In this document: positions 19,301 to 27,825 of the stretch, piece by piece
How positions within the stretch are numbered: position 1 is the first letter of the stretch
Layout of the letters: every line of letters starts with the position of its first letter
Source: Mesorhizobium sp. BR1-1-16
Lineage (GTDB): Bacteria; Pseudomonadota; Alphaproteobacteria; Rhizobiales; Kaistiaceae
Length of the DNA stretch: 64,000 nt
NCBI RefSeq assembly: GCF_020165495.1
Contig: NZ_JAIUIE010000006.1
Span: 124,001 to 188,000, forward strand
Reading direction: 5' to 3'
The notes under the pieces: generated by a model
What the model was told of the DNA's origin: nothing
The model's input: only the letters and a program-made list of their open reading frames with translations
Databases searched by the model: none
Position numbers and translations under genes: made by a program

Positions 19301-22300
19301 GATCGTCGCCTCGGGCGAGCACCTCGCGGGCGAGATCGTCCTTCGCGCCAATACGGCGCATGAGCAGATCATCAGTTCGGGCTATCGCCTTGCCGATGAG
19401 ATCGAGGGCCGCGGCACGGCGGTGCATGAGCGCATTCTCGGTTCCGGCAATGCGCTGATCGGTCAGCTGACCACCCAGTCGACCGCTGCACATGACGAGA
19501 TCAACCGATCGGGCAACCAGCTCGCCCAGGCGATCGAGGAGCGCGGCAATGCCGTGCACCAGCAGATCCTCGCCTCCGGCAATGCGCTGTCCGGCGAGAT
19601 CACGGCGCGCGCCAACGCCGCCCACGCGCAGATCGTCGCCGCCGGCACCAACATTGCCGAGGAGATCGAGACTCGTGCCAACCTCGTGCAGGACCGGATC
19701 ATCGCTTCCGGTTCGACCGTGGCCGAAGAGATCGACGGCCGCGGCATCGCCATCCACGACCGCATCGTCACCGCCGGTTCGTCGCTGATCGACGAGATTG
19801 CCGGCCAGGCCAGCGCGACCCATGCGCGGATCGTCACCACCGGCGTCGAGCTCGCCGAGGATATCCAGACCCGTGCCGACGCCGCCCACGACCGGATCGT
19901 CGAGACCTCGACGCAGTTCAGCGAGCTGATCGGCGATCGCGGCCAGGCCATCGCGACGGGGCTCGACGAGCGTTTCGCGGCGCTGCGCGACATTATCGAG
20001 GTGCGCGGCCCTGAACTGATCAGCCGCTTCTCCGATCGCGCCAACCTGATGGATGGAACGCTCAGCGAGCGCATCGCCCGCTTCGGCGACACGATGGAGG
20101 CCAAGCTCGCCGCCGCCTCCAACATGCTCGACGAGCAGGCGCGCACCATCGATTCGACCATCGAGAGCCGCGCACTGCAGATCAACCAGACCCTGGTCGA
20201 GCGGACCCGCGAAATCGCCGATACCTTTGCCGGCGGCCAAGGCGAGATCAACGCGATCATCGAGGAACGGCTTTCGGACCTCACCGGCCGCCTCGCCGAT
20301 CGCACCGAAGCGTTGGCCGAGATGCTGGCCGAGCGCACCGACGCGATCAACGAGACGCTGGGCCGCCGCGCCGCCGAGGCAACGGAGGGCTTCGACGCCC
20401 GCGCTGCCGCGATGGACGAGGTTCTTTCAAGCCGCCTCGCCGATATCTCTGCGACACTCGGCCGTGAATCGGTGCGTGCCGCCGAAGAGATCTCCACCTC
20501 GCTCGCCGACGCCACAAATCGGCTCGTCGACCTTTCTTCGACGTCGAGCGGCGCCGTCCGCGCGGCTGCGGAAGAGGCTTCCGACCGGGTCTCGCGATCG
20601 GCCGAAACCGCAGCCGAAGCTCTCGGCCGCTCGGTCGAGGATGCGTCGCAGCTCATCAACCGCTTTAGCGACCTTGCTTCCGAGACGGTCATCCGCTCGG
20701 CCGGCGAGGCTTCGACGACGCTGTCGCGCAGCCTCGACGGCGTCGCGGACCTGCTGTCGCGCTCGGTTGGCGACGCCTCCGAGACGCTCGGCCAATCGGT
20801 CGAAGGCGCTGCGGATCGCCTGCTGCGCACGGCTGACGAGGCCTCGCAGTCGCTGACCGCCGCCGCCGCGACCTCCGCCGGCCGGCTCTCGACCTCGGCT
20901 GGCGAGGCGAGCGAGCAGCTCCGCCGTGCGTCGGCCGATACGAGCGAGGCCTTCGCCCGCCTCTCCGGCGATGTCGTCGGCCATCTCGGCCGCATCTCGA
21001 CCGAAGTCGAAGAGACGCTTTCGGTCCGCGCGGCTGCCGCCGCCGACGCGATCGAGGAGCGGACGCGCGCGCTGAACGAGGTTCTCGGCAGCCGCAGCGC
21101 CGAGTTGTCGCGCCTGCTCGATGGCGAAGGCAACCGCCTCGTCACCGCGATGGACCAGCACGGCAACGACCTGACGCAGCGTGTGACCTCGGTCGGCGAC
21201 GCCGTCGTGGAACTGCTCGCCTCGAAGGGCAATGAAGTTGTCTCGATGGTGCTCGCCAGCACCGACCGAGCGACCCGGACGCTCATCGAAAGCGGCGAAA
21301 CCGTCTCGCAGAGCTTCGGCGAAGCGAATAGCCGCCTGACGACCGATGTCGCCGGCGTCGTCGAACGGCTCGGCCAGTCGAACGAGCTGCTCGATACGCT
21401 TCTCAGCCGCAGCGCCGACAATCTCAACCGGATCGAGATCGGCCTTGCCAACCGCACCGGCGAACTCGCGCAGACGATCGACCGTGCCGTCACCAGCACG
21501 GAAGGCTCGGCCAGCCTCCTGGCGAGCCAGGTCGAGACGCTGCGTGATGTTTCGCATGACGTGCTCGAGAATGTCGGCAATGTCGCCGGCCGCTTCGAGG
21601 AGCAGGGCCGTGCCCTGCGCGAGGCTGCCCGGGCTCTGCTCGATGCCAACAGCCAGCTTGAAGGTTCGGTCGACCATCGCCGGGCCGCGATCGAGGAGCT
21701 CGCCACCAGCCTTGCGGCGCGCGCCAACGATCTCGAAAGCCGGATGAAGAACTTCGCCGAAAGCGTGTCTGCCAGTGTCAAGGATGCCGAGACACGCGCT
21801 GCCGAAGTCGCCCAGTTGCTGTCCCAGTCGAGCGCCGACGCTGCCAAGGGCGTCGTCGACAATCTCGAGGGCCTGCATCAGACGGCAACCACCGTCGGCC
21901 GCAAGGCGCTCGACGAAGTGCGCCAGGTCAATCGCACACTGCTCGAAGAGATGAACACGGCGGTCAGCCAGGCGACCGGCCAGTTCGCTTCGGCGACCGA
22001 TGGCATGCGCGAAGTCGCGCGCGCCATTCATGATGATCTCGAAACCACGCGCGCCGAACTGAAGCGCGGCGTGCTGGAACTGCCGGAAGAGACCCGTGCC
22101 AGCGCCGATGCGATGCGCCGTGTCGTCTCGGATCAGCTGCAAGCGCTCAGCGAATTGTCGGCGATCATCAATAAGCACGGCCGGGCGCTCGACATCTCCG
22201 TCGCGACCCCCGGCCAGATGGCAACGCGTGCCCGCTTCGTCGAGCCCGCGCCGAGCGCTCCCCGCGCCCCGTCGCAGGCTTTCGCCCCGCGCGCATCCCA

Positions 22301-22949
22301 GCCGGCCCCGGCCCCGCAGCCCGTTCAGGCTGCACCAGCGCCGCAGCCGGCCCGCCAGGCCGCTCCGGCTCCGCAGACGGCTGCCAGGACCAATGACGAA
22401 GAGAGATCCTCCGCGGCGGTCGCTGCCGCGCGTGTTGTCGAAGCTACGCGTCCTTCGGCTCCGGCGGCCAGCGCTCCGAAGCCCGCCCAGCCGCAGGCAA
22501 AGCCCGCGGCGGAAGCCGAGCCGCGTGGTTGGGTGTCCGACCTGCTCCGCCGCGCGTCACGCGAGGATGAGCAGCCCGCGCCTGAGGACAAGCCTGCCGC
22601 TCGCGCCGCCGGCTCGCAGGAGTCGCTCGGTAATCTCTCCAGCGAGATCGCGAAGGCGATTGATCCGCGCGCTGCGGCCGAGTTGTGGGCGCGTCACCAC
22701 AATGGCGAGAAGAACGTTTTCACCCGCCGCCTCTACACGTTGCAGGGCCAGCAGACCTTCGACGAAATCCGCCGCCGCTATCAGCAGGAGCAGGATTTCC
22801 GCACGGCCGTCGACCGCTATGTCGGAGATTTCGAACGGTTGCTCGGCGAGGTGACGCGTCAGGATCCCTCGACCGCCAGCGCCTATCTCGTCTCGGATAC
22901 GGGCAAGGTCTACACCATGCTCGCCCATGCGAGCGGCCGCTTCGACTGA
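16392..22949 (+). CDS. Giant apolipoprotein-like polar organiser, GPR/RgsE homologue
   Basis: A 2185-residue protein matching the architecture of the Agrobacterium growth pole ring protein GPR (about 2100 residues) and Sinorhizobium RgsE, which organise polar cell-wall growth in Hyphomicrobiales. Residues 1-132 are a charged, disordered cytoplasmic part. Two transmembrane helices follow (about 136-155 and 174-195). Residues about 200-1900 are almost entirely helical, apolipoprotein-like repeats, including 24 consecutive 22-residue units (660-1187). Residues about 1935-2080 are a Pro/Ala/Gln-rich linker, and the last 100 form a compact conserved domain (AIDPRAAAELWARHHNGEKN; QGQQTFDEIRRRYQ) that looks globular. 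Codon usage is that of the neighbours, so no sign of transfer. The divergent neighbour is an Hpt gene; a terminator-like hairpin follows. The homology is inferred from architecture and order, not from an alignment. Confidence 0.85.
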   Translation: MVNTPKSKDPADAVLSAVEEALRIDPAASAAEPGREAAQGGPRDRRLEMPRINEPLRATGQAPNQAPRRADSPRKADSPAAPRGGAPKVDAQSRDGSEEGAQRPRRVDRKGRAPANDDRRVAGASLPARRPSRVIYPVAAALSLLWIAAMFVFLTSSGVDPLAGASGLGAAQFANVVLAFVLPLGIIWGIAMMVARAQEMRIAARSISEVAARLAEPEDAATDSVVMVSQAIRREVAAMGDGIERALARASELELLVHSEVAALERSYSDNELRMRGLIDDLANQREAIVVNSERVRSSIVSAQETLGKDLREAGEQIASHVIESGTRVTTALADRGQQITVTLSAAGDDMIDKLSVRGDDLVSRLTGAVGEVTETLSRTGADVTDALLVRSTDINETLEMTGRAMAETVAERGREVNDTLARITEELASGLDRRTIDITRSIALTGNQVAETISHHTREVNAALKSNADSLIVDLALRGQEINEKLDETGTRIADTISASGDDLAGRLASTGDRIQDAISIDGGGLADRLNAAGDMMANLLEARTVALRETIDAASHSVNETFDARSSELTERLAQVGGEVAKAITMRGLKINETIVTSGSEIADTMASRAEMLHERFVTVSREATETMESRGTAVYDLVITTSQQLSETIESRGTAIHQQILASGNQIAETIETRGVDVHERIIASGSRLADEIANRADEAHGRIVASGSSLADEIAARADEAHGRIVTSGSGLAEEIGARAEEVHARIIESGSSLASAIENRADAAHNRIVTSGTNLVNEIESRAGAVHERIVASGSGLVNEIASQASAVHEHIVATGSTLADEIENRANTVHQRILATGETLVSDIAGQIGAVHAQVVTSGYNVANEIENRASAVHERIVSSGSAFVGEITGQVEAVHERIVNTGGNIVGQIESRATALHEQILASGEALAADIAGQVGAVHEQIVTAGGSVAEEIARRGGAVHAEIVASGEHLAGEIVLRANTAHEQIISSGYRLADEIEGRGTAVHERILGSGNALIGQLTTQSTAAHDEINRSGNQLAQAIEERGNAVHQQILASGNALSGEITARANAAHAQIVAAGTNIAEEIETRANLVQDRIIASGSTVAEEIDGRGIAIHDRIVTAGSSLIDEIAGQASATHARIVTTGVELAEDIQTRADAAHDRIVETSTQFSELIGDRGQAIATGLDERFAALRDIIEVRGPELISRFSDRANLMDGTLSERIARFGDTMEAKLAAASNMLDEQARTIDSTIESRALQINQTLVERTREIADTFAGGQGEINAIIEERLSDLTGRLADRTEALAEMLAERTDAINETLGRRAAEATEGFDARAAAMDEVLSSRLADISATLGRESVRAAEEISTSLADATNRLVDLSSTSSGAVRAAAEEASDRVSRSAETAAEALGRSVEDASQLINRFSDLASETVIRSAGEASTTLSRSLDGVADLLSRSVGDASETLGQSVEGAADRLLRTADEASQSLTAAAATSAGRLSTSAGEASEQLRRASADTSEAFARLSGDVVGHLGRISTEVEETLSVRAAAAADAIEERTRALNEVLGSRSAELSRLLDGEGNRLVTAMDQHGNDLTQRVTSVGDAVVELLASKGNEVVSMVLASTDRATRTLIESGETVSQSFGEANSRLTTDVAGVVERLGQSNELLDTLLSRSADNLNRIEIGLANRTGELAQTIDRAVTSTEGSASLLASQVETLRDVSHDVLENVGNVAGRFEEQGRALREAARALLDANSQLEGSVDHRRAAIEELATSLAARANDLESRMKNFAESVSASVKDAETRAAEVAQLLSQSSADAAKGVVDNLEGLHQTATTVGRKALDEVRQVNRTLLEEMNTAVSQATGQFASATDGMREVARAIHDDLETTRAELKRGVLELPEETRASADAMRRVVSDQLQALSELSAIINKHGRALDISVATPGQMATRARFVEPAPSAPRAPSQAFAPRASQPAPAPQPVQAAPAPQPARQAAPAPQTAARTNDEERSSAAVAAARVVEATRPSAPAASAPKPAQPQAKPAAEAEPRGWVSDLLRRASREDEQPAPEDKPAARAAGSQESLGNLSSEIAKAIDPRAAAELWARHHNGEKNVFTRRLYTLQGQQTFDEIRRRYQQEQDFRTAVDRYVGDFERLLGEVTRQDPSTASAYLVSDTGKVYTMLAHASGRFD
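18369..19952 (+). repeat. 24 tandem 66-bp units encoding 22-residue helical repeats
   Basis: Within the GPR-like gene, 24 uninterrupted in-frame units of exactly 66 bp encode residues 660-1187. The consensus is H-x-x-I-[VL]-x-[ST]-G-x-x-[LIV]-x-x-[ED]-I-x-x-R-[AG]-x-x-[VA]. Position 1 is His in 23 units and Gln in one. Two less perfect units with the same period precede the block. A 22-residue period is the apolipoprotein A-I/A-IV amphipathic helix period (two 11-mers). Units differ at most third positions and many residues, so this is an old repeat, not a recent expansion. Confidence 0.93.
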
Positions 22950-22974
22950 GCGTCGGCTATCACTCGAATTCCGG

Positions 22975-23007
22975 GGGGCGTGGCGTTAGCCTCGCCCCTC
23001 GCATTTT
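22975..23007 (+). terminator. Probable terminator after the GPR-like gene
   Basis: GGGGCG, T, GGC, loop GTTA, GCC, T, CGCCCC forms a nine-pair stem with one T-T mismatch (22975-22998), followed by TCGCATTTT. It is 25 bases past the stop codon. Confidence 0.6.
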
Positions 23008-23140
23008 GCGGCCGGTGTCGACGCGATATGCGATCCGTTGCGGTATCAGCGATGATGTGGTTTCCCTCGGCGACAATGCGCGCTAGATGAGAGGGCGCAT
23101 CCCTCGACGCGCCACCCCGCCTCCGGAACCTCCGCACGCC

Positions 23141-24382
23141 ATGTCCGCCCCTGACCACGCAACGCCCCGCTCGAGCTGGGGGGCGTTCCGCCATCGCGGC
23201 TTCGCCTTCTATTGGGTGGCGCGGCTCTTCGCGAACTTCTCCGTCAATATCGTCAGCGTCGCCGTCGGGTGGCAGGTCTATGACCTCACCAAGAACCCGC
23301 TCGATCTCGGCATCATCGGCCTGGTGCAGTTCCTGCCCGCCCTCGCCCTGGTTCTGGTAACCGGCTCCGTCGCCGATCGCTACAATCGGCGCGTCATCAT
23401 GGCGATCTGCATGGTGGGCGAGGCCTTGTGCATGGCGGGGCTGCTGGCCTTCACCATCTCTGGCAGCAGCAACGTCAATATCGTCTTCGCCGTCCTGCTC
23501 GGCTTTGGCGTCGCCAGGGCGTTTCTCGGCCCGGCCTCAGGTTCGCTGGCCCCCAATCTCGTGCCGCCGGAAGAGCTCGGCAACGCCATTGCCTGGAATT
23601 CGAGTGCATGGCAGATCGCGACCATCGTCGGTCCCGTTGCCGGCGGCCTGCTCTATGGGCTCGCGCCGCAGGCACCCTATCTGGTCGCCCTCTCGATGAT
23701 CGCAATCGGCGTCGTCCTCGTCGTGCTGATGCCGCACACCGTTCAGAACACATCCGCGGCCAAGGCGAGCTGGGAGACGGTCATCGCGGGCTTCCGCTAT
23801 GTCTGGAAGGAGAAGATCGTGCTCGGCGCGATCTCGCTCGACCTCTTTGCCGTGCTGCTCGGCGGCGCCAATGCGCTGCTGCCGATCTATGCGCGCGACG
23901 TGCTCGCGGTCGGGCCGTGGGGTCTCGGCCTCCTGCGCGCAGCGCCCGCCGTCGGCGCGATCAGCGTCGCCGCCTGGCTCGCCTTCCATCCCGTGCGCGA
24001 CCACGCCGGAATCATCCTGTTCGTGTTCGTGGCGCTGTTCGGTGCGTTTACCGTCGTCTTCGGATTGTCGACCGTCACCTGGGTCTCGGTTGTGGCGCTG
24101 GCGCTGATGGGCGCAACCGACATGGTGAGCGTCTATATCCGCGAAACGCTGATCCAGCTTTGGACCCCGGATGCGGTGCGCGGCCGCGTCAATGCCGTCA
24201 ACATGGTCTTCATCGGCGCCTCGAATGAACTCGGCGAGTTCCGGGCTGGGGTGTCGGCTGCGCTGATCGGCGCGGTTACGGCCGTTGTTGTCGGCGGTGC
24301 TGGTACGATGGCGATCGCGCTCATCTGGGCAAAGCTCTTCCCGGAGTTGCGGCGGGCTCGCCGTCTCGACGGACACCGATGA
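23141..24382 (+). CDS. MFS transporter, EntS/MFS_3 type
   Basis: A 413-residue major facilitator with about 12 transmembrane helices. The family signatures include WQVYDLTKNPLDLGIIGLVQ in the first helices, the loop motif GSVADRYNRRVIM between helices 2 and 3, and SGSLAPNLVPPEELGNAIAWN, all typical of the EntS-like (DUF894) exporters. The substrate cannot be told from sequence. ATG at 23141 is preferred by conservation; an in-frame ATG at 23087 exists. It stands alone between a terminator and the DUF3309 gene. Confidence 0.87.
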   Translation: MSAPDHATPRSSWGAFRHRGFAFYWVARLFANFSVNIVSVAVGWQVYDLTKNPLDLGIIGLVQFLPALALVLVTGSVADRYNRRVIMAICMVGEALCMAGLLAFTISGSSNVNIVFAVLLGFGVARAFLGPASGSLAPNLVPPEELGNAIAWNSSAWQIATIVGPVAGGLLYGLAPQAPYLVALSMIAIGVVLVVLMPHTVQNTSAAKASWETVIAGFRYVWKEKIVLGAISLDLFAVLLGGANALLPIYARDVLAVGPWGLGLLRAAPAVGAISVAAWLAFHPVRDHAGIILFVFVALFGAFTVVFGLSTVTWVSVVALALMGATDMVSVYIRETLIQLWTPDAVRGRVNAVNMVFIGASNELGEFRAGVSAALIGAVTAVVVGGAGTMAIALIWAKLFPELRRARRLDGHR

Positions 24383-24462
24383 GAGCAAGTTTTTTTCGCA
24401 TCCGATGAAACCGTCGGTGCTTTCGGACATTACTGTACCTGTAGAAGCCGACGGGGATTTCA

Positions 24463-24615
24463 ATGTCCACAATTTTGCTGATCGTTCTGGTAGTCCTGCT
24501 CATCGCGGCGCTGCCGAGCTGGCCGTACAGCTCCGGCTGGGGCTATTATCCGAGTGGCGGTCTCGGCCTCATCGTCGTCATCCTGATCGTGCTCCTGCTC
24601 ATGGGTCGGCTCTGA
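24463..24615 (+). CDS. DUF3309 family small membrane protein
   Basis: A 50-residue protein made of two hydrophobic helices (STILLIVLVVLLIAALP, residues 2-18; GLGLIVVILIVLLLMG, residues 33-48) separated by the conserved turn SWPYSSGWGYYPSGG. This is the complete DUF3309 pattern. GGGGAT lies six bases before ATG at 24463. The family is common and often present in several copies in Hyphomicrobiales; its function is unknown. It is 59 bases upstream of the CHASE3 kinase gene on the same strand and could share its transcript. Confidence 0.9.
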   Translation: MSTILLIVLVVLLIAALPSWPYSSGWGYYPSGGLGLIVVILIVLLLMGRL

Positions 24616-24674
24616 TCTGCACGATCGAGGAGGCTTGGGCGAATCCCGCTTTTGGCCCTAGCTCTCCCTAGTCC

Positions 24675-26117
24675 ATGAACCCAACACAGCTCCGTATTTC
24701 TAGTCAGAGCGTCCTCCTCGCCGTCGGGTTTGCAATCCTGACGGTGATGGCGGGTGCTTCTGTTTGGCTTGCCGAACGTTCGTCCGACGACACTCGCTGG
24801 GTCGCCCATTCGCTGGGCGTCGAAAACGAGTTGTCGCTGCTTCAATTGGCGGTTCGCCGCGCAGAAAGCGGTCAGCGTGGCTATCTGCTGACGCAGGATC
24901 CGGACTACCTCAAGGTTTACGAGGAAAGCGTCCAGACGATCCCAACCCGCATGGCCAATCTCAAGGCCATGGTCGACGACAACTCGGAGCAGACGGCGCG
25001 CGTCCAGCAGCTGGCCGAAGTCGTGGCGGCGAAGCATGACGAACTGCTGAAGATCGCCGACCTGCAGCGACAGGGGCGGAATTCCGATGCCCTGGCCATC
25101 ATACGCGATCCGGCGGGCCAGGCGACAATGGGATCGTTCACGGATGTCGGCACGGCGGTGCGCACGGCCGAACGCGCCCTCCTCGCCGACCGGACTGCCC
25201 GCAGCGCCGCCACCGCCCGCTGGCTGTTGGCCACGACGCTGCTTGGCGCCGTCGCAATCATGGTCCTCGCCGGCATCTCAATCCTGTTGATCCGCCGCTC
25301 GAATCTCAGCCTCGCCCGGGCACAGCAAGCGCTTGCGGAGAGCAACAGCCATCTGGAAGAGAAGGTCGCCGAACGAACAGTCGACCTGCAGGACGCGAAT
25401 GATGAACTGCAGCGCTTTGCCTATATCGTCAGCCACGATCTGAGGTCGCCGCTCGTCAACATCATGGGCTTCACCGGCGAACTGGACGCGATCCGCCGCG
25501 ATCTCATCGAGCAGGATAGACGCGACGCCGACGAACAGCGCAGCCAGATCTACGAGGATTTCGACGAGGCGCTCGGGTTCATCAAGGCGTCGATCTCCAA
25601 GATGGACCGGTTGATCAACGCCATCTTGAACCTCTCGCGGGCTGGACGCCGCGATTTCAATCCGCAGCAGCTCGACCTGAACCAGATGCTGAAGACGATC
25701 CAGGATGCTGTGATGCATCAGGCTCAGGAAGCGGATGCCGTGATCGAGATCGGCCCGATGCCGACGATCGAAAGCGACCGGCTCGCCATCGAGCAGATCT
25801 TCTCGAACCTCGTCGACAACGCGGTCAAATATCTGAAACCGGGACGCCCTGGGCGCATCGGCGTGACCGCCACAGAGCGGGGCGGCTTTGTGATCATCCG
25901 TGTAGAGGATAACGGCCGCGGCATCGATGCAGCCGACCGCGAGCGTGTGTTTGAACTCTTCCGCCGGGCCGGTGCCCAGGATCGGCCGGGCGAAGGCATC
26001 GGTCTTGCGCATGTCCGCGCACTGGTGCGGCGCGTCGGCGGCAAGATCCGCCTCGACAGCGAGCCGGGCGAAGGCAGCACGTTCACGGTGATCCTGCCGA
26101 GGAGTTGGCGCGCATGA
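24675..26117 (+). CDS. CHASE3-domain sensor histidine kinase
   Basis: A 480-residue membrane kinase. Transmembrane helix 1 spans about residues 12-32; a periplasmic CHASE3 domain (about 35-175) contains the family mark RRAESGQRGYLLTQDPDYL; helix 2 is about 184-205. A coiled-coil linker leads to HisKA with the phosphoacceptor in FAYIVSHDLRSPLVNIMGF, and the ATPase domain shows FSNLVDNAVKYL (N box), VEDNGRGID (G1) and GEGIGLAHVRALVRRVGG. This is the Bacillus/cyanobacterial phytochrome-like kinase type that usually pairs with a CheY-like Rcp1 regulator, and that gene follows 99 bases on. The stimulus is unknown. Confidence 0.9.
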   Translation: MNPTQLRISSQSVLLAVGFAILTVMAGASVWLAERSSDDTRWVAHSLGVENELSLLQLAVRRAESGQRGYLLTQDPDYLKVYEESVQTIPTRMANLKAMVDDNSEQTARVQQLAEVVAAKHDELLKIADLQRQGRNSDALAIIRDPAGQATMGSFTDVGTAVRTAERALLADRTARSAATARWLLATTLLGAVAIMVLAGISILLIRRSNLSLARAQQALAESNSHLEEKVAERTVDLQDANDELQRFAYIVSHDLRSPLVNIMGFTGELDAIRRDLIEQDRRDADEQRSQIYEDFDEALGFIKASISKMDRLINAILNLSRAGRRDFNPQQLDLNQMLKTIQDAVMHQAQEADAVIEIGPMPTIESDRLAIEQIFSNLVDNAVKYLKPGRPGRIGVTATERGGFVIIRVEDNGRGIDAADRERVFELFRRAGAQDRPGEGIGLAHVRALVRRVGGKIRLDSEPGEGSTFTVILPRSWRA

Positions 26118-26216
26118 GCTCCAGAACAGAGGCTGAAGCTTGTTTCCGGCCTTGTTTCAGTCCAAGGAATGCGGGAAATCCATGATGACAATGCAACGAA
26201 CGCTTGAGTTGATGCA

Positions 26217-26663
26217 ATGAGCGACAATCCCAACCACGTGACGATCGTGATGGTCGAGGATGACGAAGGTCATGCGCGACTGATCGAGAAGAACATTCGC
26301 CGCGCTGGCGTCAGCAATGAGATCAAGGCGTTCGCCGATGGCACCAGCGCTCTCGATTTCCTGCTGGGCCAGGATCGGACTGGCGCGAACCGCAAGGGCG
26401 AGGCGCTGCTGATTCTGCTCGATCTCAATCTGCCCGATATGACGGGCATCGACATCCTGAAGGCCGTGAAGGGCAGCCCGCATCTGCGCGCCACGCCGAT
26501 CGTCGTGCTCACCACCACGGACGATCAACGCGAGATCGAGCGCTGCTATGAGCTTGGCGCGAGCGTTTATGTGGTCAAGCCAGTCAACTACGAGAATTTC
26601 GCCAATGCCATCCGGCAGCTGGGCCTGTTCTTCTCGGTGATCAAGGTTCCCGAGGCGAAGTGA
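26217..26663 (+). CDS. Single-domain response regulator, Rcp1-like
   Basis: A 148-residue receiver-only protein of the Rcp1 family. The acidic pair is in VMVEDDEGHARLIEKN, the phosphoacceptor Asp in LILLDLNLPDMTGIDIL, the Thr in VVLTTTDDQ, and the Lys in VYVVKPVNYENF. Rcp1-type regulators are the usual partner of the kinase type encoded upstream. With no output domain it must act by protein contact. Its stop overlaps the start of the next gene (TGATG), so the two are translationally coupled. Confidence 0.92.
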   Translation: MSDNPNHVTIVMVEDDEGHARLIEKNIRRAGVSNEIKAFADGTSALDFLLGQDRTGANRKGEALLILLDLNLPDMTGIDILKAVKGSPHLRATPIVVLTTTDDQREIERCYELGASVYVVKPVNYENFANAIRQLGLFFSVIKVPEAK

Positions 26664-27733
26664 TGGGCTCCGAGCCGGTTGTTCTGTTCATCGACGACGA
26701 TCCAGGACTGTGCCGGCTGGCCGTAAAGGACCTGTCACGCCACGGCTTTACCGTCGAAGCCGCCACGGATGGTGATGCCGGGCTGGCGCGACTTGCCGAG
26801 GGCGGCATCGATATCGTCGCGCTCGACCACCACATGCCGGGCCGGACAGGACTGCAGGTCTTGCCGATGATCGGCGCCATGAAGAACCCGCCACCGGTCG
26901 TCTATGTGACCGGCGAGGCGCAGGGCCGGGTCGCCATCGCGGCGCTGAAGGCCGGCGCGGCCGACTATGTCATCAAGGAAGCAAGCGAAGACTTCTTCCC
27001 CTTGCTCCGCGCCGCGCTTGCGTCGGCGCTGACCGCGCGTCGCCTCCAGGAGGCGCACCGGCAGGCCGAGGCAGAGGTGCGCGCAGCGCGCGACCGCTTC
27101 GAAGCCCTGGCGGACGAACGGGCCCTGATCATCCAGGAAGTGAACCACCGCGTCGGAAACAGCCTGCAACTGGTCGCTTCGCTCCTCAACATGCAGGCGG
27201 CCGCCCATCCCGATGCTGGCGTCAAAAGCGCACTCGCCGCCGCGGTCGGCCGCGTCATGGCGGTCTCACAGGTTCATCGCCGCCTCTACACATCCGACGA
27301 CGTCCACAGCGTCGTTCTCGATCTTTATCTCGGCAGCCTGATTGAGGATCTCGCCCGCACGATCGAGGCCAACGGCGACGGCGGCCAGATCTCGTTCAAG
27401 CTCGAACCCCTGGCGATCCGTCCAGATCGAGCGGTCGCGCTCGGCGTCATCATGACGGAGCTGATCCTCAACGCGCTGAAATATGCCTATCCCGGCGGAA
27501 GCGGCGCAGTTCGGGTGTCGTGCGTGGCGGTCGATGGCAATATCGCGATGACCGTCGAGGATGATGGCGTTGGCAGCGGAGAAGATACGCGCGCCGTCGG
27601 CACCGGTCTTGGGCGCCGGATCATCCAGGCGCTCGCCGGCAAGCTCGAGGCGACCATCGAGCACGATGTGCAGCATTCGGGAACGCGCATCACGATCCGC
27701 TTTCCCGAGCGCGAGCCTCGGCAGGAATCATAG
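26663..27733 (+). CDS. Response regulator fused to an HWE/HisKA_2-type histidine kinase
   Basis: A 356-residue soluble protein. Residues 1-120 form a receiver domain (FIDDDPGLCRL; phosphoacceptor in IVALDHHMPGRTGLQ; KEASED in place of the usual KP). A short coiled coil (about 125-155) leads to HisKA_2 with its phosphoacceptor in IIQEVNHRVGNSLQLVASLL, then an ATPase domain (MTELILNALKYAYPG; VEDDGVGSGED; GTGLGRRIIQALAGKL). Such receiver-kinase fusions let one two-component pair switch another. ATG at 26663 overlaps the previous stop; GTG at 26660 is an alternative. With the two preceding genes it forms a three-gene signalling operon without a DNA-binding output. Confidence 0.9.
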   Translation: MGSEPVVLFIDDDPGLCRLAVKDLSRHGFTVEAATDGDAGLARLAEGGIDIVALDHHMPGRTGLQVLPMIGAMKNPPPVVYVTGEAQGRVAIAALKAGAADYVIKEASEDFFPLLRAALASALTARRLQEAHRQAEAEVRAARDRFEALADERALIIQEVNHRVGNSLQLVASLLNMQAAAHPDAGVKSALAAAVGRVMAVSQVHRRLYTSDDVHSVVLDLYLGSLIEDLARTIEANGDGGQISFKLEPLAIRPDRAVALGVIMTELILNALKYAYPGGSGAVRVSCVAVDGNIAMTVEDDGVGSGEDTRAVGTGLGRRIIQALAGKLEATIEHDVQHSGTRITIRFPEREPRQES

Positions 27734-27748
27734 CGTCCGATTGAACCA

Positions 27749-27766
27749 AACGCGCGATCGCGCGTT
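27749..27766. repeat. Perfect 18-bp palindrome
   Basis: An exactly self-complementary run of alternating C and G flanked by AA and TT, lying between the signalling operon and the metallopeptidase gene. There is no T-tract after it, so it is not a clear terminator; it could be an operator or part of a processing hairpin. Confidence 0.4.
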
Positions 27767-27825
27767 GGCGCGGCAAAAGCTGGTTTCAGGATGACACCGG
27801 CTCCTTCCTGCTGACGGAGTGAAAG

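Noticed and set aside
16605-20240. A 1211-codon open frame antisense to the GPR-like gene
   Set aside because: It mirrors the repetitive, strongly biased codons of the sense gene; high GC at third positions suppresses stops on the other strand. The translation is low-complexity Asp/Gly/Ala/Leu repeats with no signal or domain.
19463-21862. A second long antisense frame (799 codons) in the same gene
   Set aside because: Ser/Arg/Ala-rich shadow with no homology, explained by the sense repeats.
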